From positions 1-64,000 of the forward strand of contig JAUCBJ010007194.1 of assembly GCA_032718475.1 (NCBI GenBank): a stretch of 64,000 nucleotides of DNA, read 5' to 3'. The translations under genes were made by a program, and so were the position numbers. This stretch comes from Nemertoderma westbladi. Taxonomy: Eukaryota > Xenacoelomorpha > Nemertodermatida > Nemertodermatidae. This document shows positions 21,533 to 33,083 of the stretch, one piece after another. The notes beneath the pieces are model-generated. The model did no database searches. It was not told the DNA's origin and worked only from the letters and a program-made list of their open reading frames with translations. The stretch's first letter is position 1. Every line of letters starts with the position of its first letter.

Positions 21533-23485
21533 ATGAATTTCGCATATCTAAAAATGACCGTCGTGTTGTTAATGTTGGTATTCATGGTTATCCACGTTAC
21601 GGTAAGTAAAACAAGTTCTTCTGACTCGACCACTCAATATATAAAAAGTAAAAGTAAAAATATAGGGTTGAAATTGTCTCGGGCAGTGATAAAACCCGTG
21701 TAGGCCTACCAAATAAAGTAATTTTGGCTAGAAGTAGGTCTATGATAAAATTAGCGCCAAAAAAGCTTTTGACAGGAGAAGAATTACAAAATTAAAAGGC
21801 CTCTGCCATTTAGGCAAACTCTCGAATTAATTTGTAATATATTTATTTAGGAGGAATGTGAATTAATTCCTATATCTCGGTACTTACAAGCCTCGTTCAC
21901 AAACACCAGCGGAGAAAATATCCGTTGCTATGATTCCCACGAGACCATGGCCTGTGAAGGTGGGTGCCCATCCCATGTCGGCCCTGCGCTGAAATTACTT
22001 GGCACTGAGGTTGAGACTTTAAAGGTAAATAACATTTTTATAGATATATTATATAATGTAATACACAGGACAATATGATAATGCTCTCCATAGCGAAAAC
22101 TATCAACCGACACTGTTGGGGCTCGAACCCGGTTCCTCAGTTTCAATCTTCCGATTATCATCAGCCGGGTGTGTGTCGCTATGGATAGCATTATCACATT
22201 GTCCTATTATATTATATATTTAATTCACCGTCACTCCCCCCACAACAACTCACTTATTATTATAGATATTACACCATGTCCTGGAATATAGTGTCGTTAA
22301 TCAGGTACATGGCTCCCCCCCCCCCCCCAAATTTTTCTACAAATCTTAATGAGATTGCATGAAATTTGAAACAGAGATAGTTTCACCTCCCGACCACTTA
22401 CTGGGTGAGCCAGAATTTTTATTTTTGCTTTCAATCTTTAGCTACATGCGTTTAAAAAAGTGTCTCCAGCGATATTACACCAGTTACACCTCAGTTATTC
22501 TTCTATCATATAGCTGTGTGGTACCAAACCATTGGTGCTGGTACCAATGGAAAGCTGGCCATGCAAGGATTTCAAATATGTAACACAATTTGAATTTCGT
22601 TGAAAAATAGCTGAGCTATGAGCGTTCAAATGTTTCATGGTTTTGCACCGGCGCGAGGCTATTTTATTCTATTTAATAAATGCATCATAATCTGGAATTT
22701 TTTGTTTATCCAAATACGTATCAGCTTCTTCGTACTTATCGTACTTATCAGAGTTCGGTATGTGAAGAAAGGATTTTATGGATACTCATTTATACATTTT
22801 AATCTGTACTATATCAAATATAAGTGAAATTTATTAACAGGTACAAAGTATTAATTATCTAATATCTTAATAATCTCCTGCATGGATGTGATAAATCAGT
22901 AGTCCATCTTGACTATATTTGACAGAAGCAAACTTAGTCACCGTCTGTGTCCGTTCATTTTACTGAACACTCTCGCCATTTTCTTTGGTCATTTTTCTAA
23001 TGTTTCTTCTATTGGACATTTCGCCATAATGGCGAAATGTAATCCCCCATTCTCACCTCGATGGCTCGCCCCACTCACCTCGTTCAATGCGTCCACCCTC
23101 ACAGCCACGGCATAGGCCGCAACGCTGCAAAGTGGTACTTTGCAGCGTTGCGAGTAATTTACCAGAACGCTGTTAAGTTGACATAATGTAACAAAAATAA
23201 GTAGTTAACATGTCCATTTGTTTATTTATATTATCAAATTATCTATTATTAGCTAGTACATAAAAATGTGATTTAATGAAATTTTTTAAAGATGTTGCAG
23301 TGGAATATAATTATTTTATTAAAACGTTGCAGCAGCCATCAACTTCTGAACTTGTTGCTGGACTCATCACATATAGAAACTGTTGTAGCGAAATGTTTCT
23401 GAGTGTCCAGCTATTGCTGACCCCTCACACGGAGCAACTTTTGTTTAAGAAACAAGTTGCAGAAACAAAAGTTGCTCCGTGTTGA
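21533..23485 (+). CDS. bursicon beta-like cystine-knot subunit, three putative exons
   Basis: Putative exons are 21533-21601, 21851-22024 and, less surely, 23333-23485. Exon 1 encodes only a signal peptide (MTVVLLMLVFMVIHVT) and ends at donor GTAAGT. Exon 2 starts after TTTATTTAG, stays in phase and encodes CELIP, IRC and ACEGGCPSHVGPA, resembling the first four cysteines of bursicon beta; it ends at AAAG/GTAAAT. Candidate exon 3, also phase 0, has a CC pair (YRNCCSEMFLSVQLLL) but stops after a single later Cys, lacking the usual final C-x-C, so the end may be lost or another exon missed. The spacing from CEGGC to CC is longer than usual. Exons 1-2 are convincing; exon 3 is tentative. Confidence 0.52.
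22067..22205 (-). mobile_element. small inverted-repeat element with a tRNA-like core
   Basis: About 29-bp termini (AGGACAATATGATAATGC and its imperfect mirror) flank, on the minus strand, a 71-nt segment (22178 to 22108) with a perfect B-box-like GGTTCGAGCCC, an A-box-like GGCTGATGATAATCGG and CGACAC/GTGTCG ends that could pair as an acceptor stem. The anticodon arm is poor, so it is tRNA-derived and not a working tRNA. It lies in the second intron of the beta-like gene. Confidence 0.55.
22757..22795 (+). repeat. interspersed repeat fragment shared with 37871-37909
   Basis: CGGTATGTGAAGAAAGGATT and the following bases recur almost exactly inside the LINE insertion at 37.7-37.96 kb, marking one dispersed element family. 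Confidence 0.6.
23118..23152. repeat. perfect 16-bp hairpin
   Basis: CGCAACGCTGCAAAGT, a GGT loop, then its exact complement. A related CAAAGTAGCACTTTGCAGCG palindrome is at 37.70 kb. A second perfect palindrome (ACATTTCGCCAT/ATGGCGAAATGT) lies near 23018. Probably transposon remnants. Confidence 0.65.
23430..23479. repeat. 17-bp inverted repeat over the end of candidate exon 3
   Basis: CGGAGCAACTTTTGTTT and its exact complement, 16 bp apart. It coincides with the expected end of the cystine knot. Confidence 0.6.
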
Positions 23486-23785
23486 GGTTTAAGAGGACCA
23501 TTAGTCATTACCCAAAGTTTATTATATTTTATTTATAAAACTACTACTCTGAAATTTTAATATAAAGCTGCTGAACATTTTTGGTATTGAAATTTTAATA
23601 TAAAGCTGCTGAACATTTTGGTATATGTTAGATGAATATTATTATGAGTGAAAAATAATAAAGTAGTAGGGAATTTAGTAATAAAATATGTAAAAAAAAT
23701 TAAATAACAAAAAAGTTAAATCACACTATTTCTATTAAATCACATAATTAATTAAATTAATCTAGGCTGTGATTTTGTTTAATTT

Positions 23786-23935
23786 TCAAAAGTCGAATCG
23801 AATCGAATATTTTCTTTCGATTTTCGATTCGATTTCGGTATTTTTCGATTCGATTCGATTTCTGGAAAAACAGCTTTCGATTCGATTTCGACCCAGTGAA
23901 ATTCGTTCGATTCGATTTCGATTCGATCCCAGTCC
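23786..23935. repeat. TCGATT-rich degenerate tandem repeat
   Basis: Many overlapping TTCGATTCGATTTC-type units. The short open frames on both strands here are repeat artefacts. Confidence 0.75.
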
Positions 23936-23989
23936 CTGCTCAAGGACTGTTTGGTGTATGTACAGTGTCACTTTAGCGATTCGGTAGTA

Positions 23990-24480
23990 AGTCTAAATAC
24001 ACAGATCCCTGTGGCAGATGGCTTTGTTAGACTGTTCAAGTAATTACAACTGCGAGTTGCATGTTGTACAAGTGTCTGTATCTAACTAAGGGTTTAGATG
24101 TTGACACTTTCCTTGGAATTTAATTATTCCAAATTCTGTTGTCCCCCTGTTAACACGGAAACCAAGTTTCTGGGTATTAAATCTTTTGTAAAATTACCCT
24201 AAAAGTTGTATTCGTAACTTGTTTTGTGTTTATATTAGAGATTGTGTAATCTCATCCGAATTTTAAGTATGTAAGTATTTTTTTTTAGTAGTTAAGATAC
24301 TTTAGTAATTAGCAATGTCATTATTTAGTGTCACTCAAGTAACCCTCCATAAAAGAGTGTTACCCTACCATAACTGCAACATTTTATACAGTATCTGAAC
24401 CTCCGAAATAATATCATATATTTCAGTATTGACATAATAAACCCACTTACGGTATAAATAAATCAATTAAACTTACTCAG
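23990..24480 (+). mobile_element. BEL-family leader relic
   Basis: It aligns, gapped and diverged, with 43735-44400 in the leader of copy B. Shared landmarks in order are CTGTTCAAGTA, TAGGGTTTAG, GTAAAATTACCCTAAAA, TTTAGAGATTGTAATCTC-like and AGTAACC. It may be the displaced 5' end of copy C, whose gag starts about 8 kb downstream. Confidence 0.6.
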
Positions 24481-25020
24481 ATTTATTTAAACTCATAGCG
24501 TTATCATACTTATTACAACTTAGGTCAGTTATGTTAACTGAACACTATTGTTTAGTAGTTCACAGCCAGTGACATGATTGGAGCAAAAAATAGTTTTCAT
24601 GTATTGGGTAACATCCTTTGTTAAGGGTAATAATATTTAGTATTAAATAAATAATTAAATAGCATTTATATTAAAAGCCACCCATTTGCCCGAGTAAACA
24701 ATCTAATTAAACTTATAACATTATTATTACTAATGAGGTGTATTCTTAGAAGTATACTTACAGAAAGGTGAAAGTTCTTCCTAATAAAATTACAGTTTAT
24801 TAAATATAAGAAATAATTGTATATTATTATTAAGAATTCAGTGCATTAAGCGATATCGAAAGGGGTACATAGATTACACTTTGATTGCCTATTCCTATAT
24901 GAGACTGTGTGAGACTTGATTTGATTTTGTTGGACTATATGCATGCAATATAAGCAGCCAGAAATTTGTATAGCAAATTATATTTATATTATATTTAATA
25001 TATTTTAAGCAATATGCTCT
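24481..25020. other. gene-free AT-rich sequence
   Basis: No feature recognised; it could be further decayed BEL leader. Confidence 0.4.
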
Positions 25021-26068
25021 TTAGGGCGGTGCGTTTTTTACTTTTTTTCGATTTCATTGTTCTACCGGTGCACAAAAGTTGCCAAATGGTAAAAAAAATA
25101 AGGCAAAAAAAATTTCTTTAAATTTCGTCTATGTCTTCATGGATCCCAAGAGGGTTGAAATTGTGTGCCATCGCAATGCACCATAATGAAATGTATAACA
25201 ACATAACACATTGATGAAAGATCAATGACTCAAAAAAGAACTTCCTGCATGCATCAAATGTCATGAAATGGGTCCAAACTTAGTTAGATACCAAAATTTT
25301 AATTTTTGGATCAAGGGAAGTTGTGCCACAGGCACATGACCAGAACCTACTCTTTGGCGCAAGTGATGATTATTCTCAATTTTGGTGATGGACAACTTTT
25401 AGTTCTCCTACGGCATTATTATTATGCTCATTAGAACCGCAATGACCGATTTAGTGGGGGTAGACACCATCAAAATAAGCATAGAGCGAATTTGATTCCT
25501 TGAGATAATTCAAAATATCATTTATTGTGTATTTGTCCATATCACATCAAGGCGGTAATGTAGACTTGTGCCGTACTTCACATTTTCTGCGATATCTCAA
25601 GAACTTTTCGCTCTACGTTTGTTTTGAATGTGTCTACCCCCACTAAATCGGCCATTGCGGTTCTAATGAGCATAATATGAATGCAGTAGGATAGTTGGCC
25701 ATCGCGAAAATTGAGAATTATCATCACTTGCGCCAAATGGTAGGTCCTGGCCATGTGCCTGTGGCACTAGTTCCCTTGACCCAAAAGTTAAAATTTTGGT
25801 ATCTAACTAAGTTTGGACCCATTTGATGACATTTGATGCATGCAGGAAGTTCTTTTTTGAGTCATTGATCTTTCATCAATGTGTTATATTGTTATACATT
25901 TCATTATGGTGCATCGCGATGGCACAAAATTTCAACCCTCTTGGGATCCGTGAAGATATAGATGAAATTTAAAGAATTTTTTTTTGCCTTATTTTTTTAC
26001 CATTTGGCAACTTTTGTGCACCGGTAGAACAATGAAATCGATAAAAAGTAAAAAACGCACCGCCCTAA
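25021..26068. mobile_element. 1-kb foldback (long inverted-repeat) element
   Basis: Arms of about 480 bp, roughly 93% identical by eye, start TTAGGGCGGTGCGTTTTTTA and end with the complement, flanked by GCTCT on both sides (25016-25020 and 26069-26073). No transposase is encoded; it is a non-autonomous DNA element of uncertain superfamily. Confidence 0.88.
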
Positions 26069-26274
26069 GCTCTTATGTCTATCACAACATTACAATCGTC
26101 ATGTTTACGAATATGGCAACGAAATTCTCGAGAACCTACTCAAACTATTATTAAATTTTAAGAAAATAAGTGTAGCCCTTTGTGTACCAAAGATAAAGAT
26201 AAAGATTTTTACTTCCAAGAAAGTATATTTGATCGTACCAAGGTTTATTTTGTTGTTATATATAAAGAGGATAA

Positions 26275-26790
26275 CCATATTATTACTTATCCTACCCTCA
26301 AAGGCGGCACACTGCCGCCTTTAACCATTTTCGAAATTTATAAATCTTTCATTTGAACTCCGGGGGGCACACTGCAGCCTTAATCATTTGTAACATAATT
26401 ATTGGCTAAATTTAAATTAAATTGCATAAACTATGTAATTTAAAATTAATCAAACCAACAGGAATCCCTTCAAGCAATAAATTAATTTTTCTAGACCAGT
26501 TTTTCCTGCACGACACGAATATGAACTCCATTTATCCGCCCCAATAGTTATAAGAAAGTTATAAGAGGTTTTTATAAAGAGGCGGCAGCCTGTCGCCATG
26601 GGAGTCAGGATAATATATGTAAAGGCGGCACTCTGCCTCCATGAGGGTTAGGTTATAATTATATAAAGGCGAAACACTGCTACCCTGGGGATCAGGATAA
26701 TATTATATATATGTAAAGGTGGCACTTTGCTGCCATGGGGGTTAAGTTATAATTACAGTATTTAAAGGCGGCATTATGAGCATTTTCATG
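26275..26790. repeat. degenerate tandem repeat with GGCGGCAC motif
   Basis: Units of about 55-60 bp contain AAAGGCGGCAC, an ACTGCCGCC-like core, CATGGGGGTTAGG-like sequence and TATAATTATAT-like sequence. The regular part starts near 26579. Confidence 0.65.
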
Positions 26791-27034
26791 AATTATGAAC
26801 ACGAGTACGTGTCGTGACAATACGTGTGATGAACTCGTACCGTGTTGGTACGCAAAGTGTTAAAGGCAAATAGGTCTATGATACAGTTACTGAAGTTAGT
26901 AACGTTGTAGCAGGACGATATAGCTGGTTTTCTGCACTTGTACCTGGGTCAGTACAAAACGAAGACCAAGGACTTACAAAACTAAGAGGTAAAGTAGCGT
27001 TAGCTCCCAAAGAGCGTTAGGTCTCATTGGCATT

Positions 27035-27560
27035 TAAAGGAGCAGGTTAGTAAAGGAGCAGGTTACATAGTCATAGTTGGGGGAACCAAAACAATAAACG
27101 AAAGTTATCACATGTGTTTCGTACAGGTCTTAAGTTTTTGGGTCTTGTGTATTTGTTTTGTACTCACCCTTTTGTATTTATTATTGCACGGTTGTAGCAA
27201 ATTATTATTGCCAATCTGTTGTTCTATGTACTAATACCGTTGTGGACACCCAAGAGTCTATAGATCGGATTAGAGACCAAGTTTATTTTGCAAATTTTTT
27301 GACAATAATGCATTACGTGCTACGAGATGGGGGAGGCATGATTGATTATACGAGATAGGGTGTTAAAAGATTGGATGTTACGATATGGAATAAAACGAAA
27401 TATTACAATAATCCTTTTCTTCTATTTCGTGAAGCAATGATTCAAATTTCGCGATCGATTCAAATCTCGCGATTCAAATTGCGAGTTAGTAAAGGAGCAG
27501 GTTAGCAAAGGAGCAGGTTTCAGAGGAGTATTGGGGGAACCAAAACAATAAACGTTATTG
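27035..27560. repeat. pair of direct repeats around 370 bp of unknown sequence
   Basis: TAAAGGAGCAGGTTAG followed by GGGGGAACCAAAACAATAAA occurs near 27037-27100 and 27487-27560. This could be a short LTR-like or duplicated element. Confidence 0.5.
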
Positions 27561-28842
27561 TTTCGCAGGCTAAGAATACCCACTGGCTAGGAATACTCGC
27601 ATGCTAAGAATTCCTGAGACCGTACATTTACAAAGAAATTGAGCCTGGAAATTGCTTTATCGACCACCTTATAATAAAAATATAATAAAAATAATTTCCC
27701 ATTCATCATTCATATAATTTGTTCAACAACTTATACAATTAAAAATTAGTGATATTCGATGTTTCATTAAAAGCACTATAATATAACATCGCGACCTTAA
27801 ATATTAAATTTGTTATTCCCCTCGATTATACACGATATATGATGTTTCCGGACACCAAGTTGTGCCTACAGTCAAAGAAACTTAATATCAATAAATAACC
27901 AAAGACGAAAAAGCAATATCACACTCCCTCACATTACCCTCACATTATACACCACACCCCCTAGTGGTAGCACAGGAATTGATGTCACCACAATTTTCAA
28001 ATAATCAGTCCCACTGAAAGGGCACAACTCTGATTGTGGTGACAAAAAAATAGTGGTAACAAGTTGAGCTGACATTTGATCAAGGACATGTGTCCGACGT
28101 TTTGATCGGGTCCCCATGTACTCTTTGTAATGTTAGCACAAGTGCCACTTTGCAATGCCTGAAATGTGAGGGAAAAAAATCGTGTATCCCTTTAGCGTCC
28201 TCTTCTTGAACATTCAAAAATCATTGACTAGAGTTCTGCTAACATGTAATAGTTGTGCTAACATCAAACAAATGACACCATCAATATTGATTAAAATTAT
28301 CTCATGGAATTTATAACACCAGTTGTAGGAACATTTCTCCTCTGCAGTTAGGCAGCGAATTCGTGCTGTCTATAAAATATTCTAGAACATTTAATTATTT
28401 ACATGGAGTGAACGGCGATGCCATTGTTAGAGAAGGCAATATATCGAGCTTGAAGGCGAATATATGTCTGCTGGCCAGACAGTAGTGTAGCTAATGCAAT
28501 GGATGGGGAAGCCAGCCTGCGGCGATATTGATTTGTGATGTAAATAGGAAGGCCCTTTGCCCCACAAATTCGGGTTCATAATAATTCGGGGTAATGTAAA
28601 TTTATCTGTGAATATGAAGCACTACAGGAGGCAATATTAAGGGTACTCTTTCACTTGCTTCCTTTTCTTGTATTTACGTACAAGGCAAGGGGGACTGGAC
28701 TCCACACTAACTCCCACGGATGAACACAGAGGATGATCTCATATACATATTATATATTGTGCTGTGCGATGGCCGTATTTCGATTGTGAATCATGTTTTG
28801 CATTACAAACAAGATTTATTTATTCTTAATTAAATCAAATTG
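27561..28842. other. gene-free region with short inverted repeats
   Basis: TATACACGAT (near 27830) pairs with ATCGTGTAT (near 28178), and GTCACCACAAT (27985) with ATTGTGGTGAC (28034), suggesting one small decayed inverted-repeat element at 27.83-28.19 kb. No gene seen. Confidence 0.4.
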
Positions 28843-29240
28843 ATTTTATGACCATATAGGTTTTTTGGGATACTGATCACGAATATAACACTGAAATATA
28901 TCGTACATTATTGATTAGGGAATTTATGGATATGTACGTGTCAATGTGCGGCATGAAAAATACAAGTAGCACTAATTGGATAATACAAAAATGATTATCA
29001 AATCAACCTGATTTTATGACATTGTGGGTTTTCTGGGACGCTGATCACGAATATGACACTCAAAAATATAGGATTATCGAACTAAATTCGATTTTTAGCG
29101 TTTGAAATTGTACGCCATTTGTATTTATCCGTCCCACCGGACAAGCAGCAAAAATGATAGTTGCGTTAACACGAATGATTTTTTACGAGTTATATCGTAG
29201 TAATCAGCGACTTTGAAAACCAGTATACTGTGGATATTTA
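28843..29240. repeat. repeated module with GATTTTATGAC and GCTGATCACGAATAT boxes
   Basis: Two good copies about 155 bp apart (28843 and 28998) and a weaker third near 29195. The TTTTNTGGGAYNCTGATCACGAATAT core is repeated. Confidence 0.55.
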
Positions 29241-29819
29241 TAACCAAAGTCAAAATTTAACACTTTATAATTTTGTGCTACTTGTAGTTTTCGTTTTGGG
29301 GCACTTGAATGGCACCAAAATGGGATTTGCACATGCACATACCAGAAATATTTATAACTAGTGTCATCCTGTCCAGCGACATCGAAAACCCGTATACCTT
29401 CAGAATTATCAAACCAAACTCAACATTTTTCAGTTTGACATTTTTTACTTATAATATTTTGAGTTTGCAGCTATATATATATATATATATAGAGATGCTA
29501 TATATAGAGTAGACTCAAACTTTTTGGACAAAAATAAAAAAATTGACAGTGGAAAATGTCAAAATTGAGAAATTGTGAAAAAATCTTGTTTTATATACAG
29601 AATCATGAATATCAGATAATGGTCCCCTTAATATTAGAAATCAATTTTAACAATGACGAGCCTTGGAAAAGCTAAAACAAAGAAAACTTGCGATTCTTTG
29701 CCTGCCTCTTATGGTGGAATTTCACAAGATGGGTACGATGCAGTGGGTGAAACAAATTGACGGAAGCCATTTCAATAATTAGAAAACCGTGACAGACATC
29801 ATGGTCATTTATCATGATG

Positions 29820-30045
29820 GTATATGACTTCACTTGACTTTACAACACTTTTTAACAATTTAAATTATTTGACTTGATATCACTTGGTTTTATGACACTT
29901 GACTTGACATCATTGGACTCGACATCACTTCATAATTAATGCCTTGATTGACATCACGTGACTTGATAGTAGTTTGACTTGGCGCCATACGACTTGACAT
30001 ACTGACTTGACATCACTTGACTTGACAAACTTGACTTGACTTGAT
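29820..30045. repeat. degenerate ACTTGACATC tandem repeat
   Basis: Many copies of ACTTGACWTCACTTGACTT with drift. No coding content. Confidence 0.7.
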
Positions 30046-30399
30046 AATACTTGTTATATTATCACCCTGATTTGTTGATACAGCTCGTTTCCTGCTTGTT
30101 TTATCCTCTATGCAAATTTAGGATGTAGGCCTACTTTGTAGACATTTCCTGTTTCGAGATATTATTAAAATTTGACTCAAAAATCTTTGAAATTCTCATT
30201 ACAGTAGTACGGCAATTCAATTACTTTAAGTAGAGGACATATTACATTTGTTCGTTTACTCCTCCTGCGTTACTACTCTTTGCTCCAGGGAAAAAGCCAT
30301 AAAATAATATTTTGTTTTATAATTTATTCAACATTTGTCTTACACGTGAAACTTACAGGAAGTTTCCATCATATTTATAATATACTCTATCAAATTCAA

Positions 30400-30797
30400 A
30401 TACTTACCAGAACAGGCAATACATATTTAAATACTTGCCAAAACAGGCAAGGTGTATTTATATACTTGCCAAAACAGGCAAGGTGTATTTATATACTTGC
30501 CAAAACAGGCAAGGTGTATTTATATACTTGCCAAAACAGGCAAGGCATATTTACATACTTGCCAAAACAGGCAAGGTATATTTATATACTAGCAAAAACA
30601 GGCAAGGTGTATTTATATACTTGCCAAAACAGGCAAGGTGTATTTATATACTTGCCAAAACAGGCAAGGTATATTTATATACTTGCCAAAACAGGCAAGG
30701 TATATTTATATACTTGCCAAAACAGGCAAGGCATACTTACATACTTGCCAAAACAGGCAAGGTATATTTATATACTTGCCAAAACAGGCAAGGTATA
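30400..30797. repeat. 31-bp minisatellite, about 12-13 hairpin-bearing units
   Basis: Each unit contains CTTGCC-AAAACA-GGCAAG, able to fold, followed by a constant TGTATTTATATA-like spacer. No stop codon occurs in any plus frame across it, giving chance ORFs with 31-residue periods. Confidence 0.92.
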
Positions 30798-31722
30798 TAT
30801 ATTCAGCCAAATGGAGAAGTCTTGGTTTCGTACTGTAGACTGTTATAGTCTTCGTTGTTGGAACCTCTCTGCATCGTATTAAATTGAATTAAGATAGTTT
30901 ATTATTTTGTAAGTAATATTGTGGCTTATGAATAATTTGACTGTTGACCGTTCGTTACGTAATATAGTGTTTATTGAAGTTTATTTATAGTTAAGTTTTA
31001 CGCATACGGGATCCCGAGAGTGATAATCCCGGTCCCGATGCCGGAAATCCCGCAAATTTGCGCTAACCAAATTACCCGAGTAAGACAGTAAGAGTAGGAC
31101 ACGAGTCCAGTTTGCCCTTATCCGAGGCGCATCCCATTGCGTTCGTGGGTCACGCATCAAATGGAGAAGTGGGCTTGGACTGGAAGATGGTGCTGGGCTG
31201 CCATAAGGCCAGACAGGATAGGAACGTCATATGCAGCAACCAGCTAATTAATCTACATCGCCTCTTCTGTACTTAACTCTATTTTATAATTTTTAACTGA
31301 TATTTGTGCTGTGTGGGGGGGGGGGGGGGGGGGGGGTTCTCTATAGTTCTCTACCTATTAATTATCAGTAAATGTTTGTCTCTTTATACTTTTAATTAAT
31401 AGGGTACTATACCATTAATAGTGCCGGTGTGTCGATTTTTGTATTAAATGTTCCAGAATTTTTAGCACCACCCATGAAACTTTCTACTTTTTTATATTTT
31501 ATTCATCAATGAACGGAAATACTTAATACTTCGTATCATCTAGTAATACTGTAGCTGTGATTTATTAACTTTATTTGGATATAATATAGGTATTAAATGA
31601 TAGGCATATTGTTATATTGGTATATAATTGTGTCAGCCTATATACCGATATCAGAATAGTTGTTGTAGGCCTACCGCTATTATCGGTATATGTATACTAT
31701 TTCAGTTAGTGTATACCGGTAC
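30798..31722. other. gene-free region
   Basis: A run of about 22 G starts at 31315. No gene or clear element recognised. Confidence 0.4.
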
Positions 31723-31933
31723 TATGGTGGCCCTGGCCCAGAAGGGACAACTTAAAAAATATTTCATTTCGAGTAAAAAAAAAAAAAAACGAAACATTCA
31801 CGAAACTCTTGTATTTGTCGTTTTTTTTATTTTACTACAAATAAAAAAAATGACAAAAACGAATTATTCCTAAAATTATTATTTTTGTCGTTTTTTTAAA
31901 TATTTTTTAAGTTGTCCCTTCTGGGCCACCATA
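31723..31933. mobile_element. 211-bp MITE with TA ends
   Basis: Termini TATGGTGGCCC...CCAGAAGGGACAACTTAAAAAA and the inverted counterpart form about 40-bp arms. TA ends fit a Tc1/mariner-type non-autonomous element. The interior is A/T-rich and itself near-palindromic (GACAAAAACGA/TTTTGTCGTTTTT). Confidence 0.75.
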
Positions 31934-32221
31934 CGGTACGTATACTGTTGTAATGGTACTACTGTAATTATCGCATATAATAATTGAATAATAATAATTT
32001 AATTACAAATTCCGTTTGAATTTATATGTTCATTTAATTATTGATTTAACTATCTAGGCCTCTATCTAGTCCTATCTGTTTAAACACAGTTATACATAGA
32101 TAGTGTTGTTGTTTGCTACTATTGTTAATAGGGAGATAGTTATGGCATACATTTAGTATCAATATTCAATAATTGAATACGAGTGATATTATTGATCGTT
32201 TTGAATGATTTTTGCCATGCA

Positions 32222-32430
32222 GAATTATTTCGCTTGATATTATTGATAGATTTAAATAATGTTGTCTGTTGAATTATTTTGCTTGATATTTAATTATTTC
32301 AACCGATAATTATAGGTAGTGTTAAATGAGACTATGAATTATTTCGACTTATAATTAATTATAGGTCGTATTAAATGTAATCAGCTGACAGTGAATTATT
32401 TCGACATATAATTATAGGTCGATTAAAATG
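32222..32430. repeat. about 55-bp degenerate tandem repeat
   Basis: Four units starting GAATTATTTCGMYTTATAAT, directly upstream of copy C gag sequence. They may belong to its leader, as copy B has tandem repeats in the same place. Confidence 0.6.
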
Positions 32431-32517
32431 TGATCTGGAAGACAGCCTTACTCGCTGGAAGGCTGTCACTTCCAGAGAGACCCAGTCTGAGCGTCCCACC
32501 ACTGAAAACAGTGGCGA

Positions 32518-33018
32518 AACTAGTAAACACCCTAGTACCCGAGATAGTACACTAGAACTAGTAAACACCCTAGTACCCGAGATAGTACACTAGAACTAGT
32601 AAACACCCTAGTACCCGAGATAGTACACTAGAACTAGTAAACACCCTAGTACCCGAGATAGTACACTAGAACTAGTAAACACCCTAGTACCCGAGATAGT
32701 ACACTAGAACTAGTAAACACCCTAGTACCCGAGATAGTACACTAGAACTAGTAAACACCCTAGTACCCGAGATAGTACACTAGAACTAGTAAATACCCTA
32801 GTACCCGAGATAGTACACTAGAACTAGTAAACACCCTAGTACCCGAGATAGTACACTAGAACTAGTAAACACCCTAGTACCCGAGATAGTACACTAGAAC
32901 TAGTAAACACCCTAGTACCCGAGATAGTACACTAGAACTAGTAAACACCCTAGTACCCGAGATAGTACACTAGAACTAGTAAACACCCTAGTACCCGAGA
33001 TAGTACACTAGAACTAGT
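32518..33018. repeat. 38-bp minisatellite, 13 units
   Basis: Unit AACTAGTAAACACCCTAGTA plus CCCGAGATAGTACACTAG; nearly identical copies. It lies inside relic gag: coding-like sequence (RETQSERPTTENSGETSKH) precedes and runs into the first unit. A 38-bp period destroys the frame. Confidence 0.95.
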
Positions 33019-33083
33019 ACCACTGAAAAGTAGTGTAGAGTATTGCCCTGATGAAGAAACATATCCTCACCATGTAATAGCCG

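Noticed and set aside
22108-22178. Functional tRNA gene
   Set aside because: The B box is good but the anticodon arm does not pair and it lies inside an inverted-repeat element.
25021-25032. TTAGGG as a telomeric trace
   Set aside because: A single unit forming the terminus of the foldback element.
30400-30797. Palindromic repeats resembling a CRISPR array
   Set aside because: Spacers are constant and the context is eukaryotic; it is a minisatellite.
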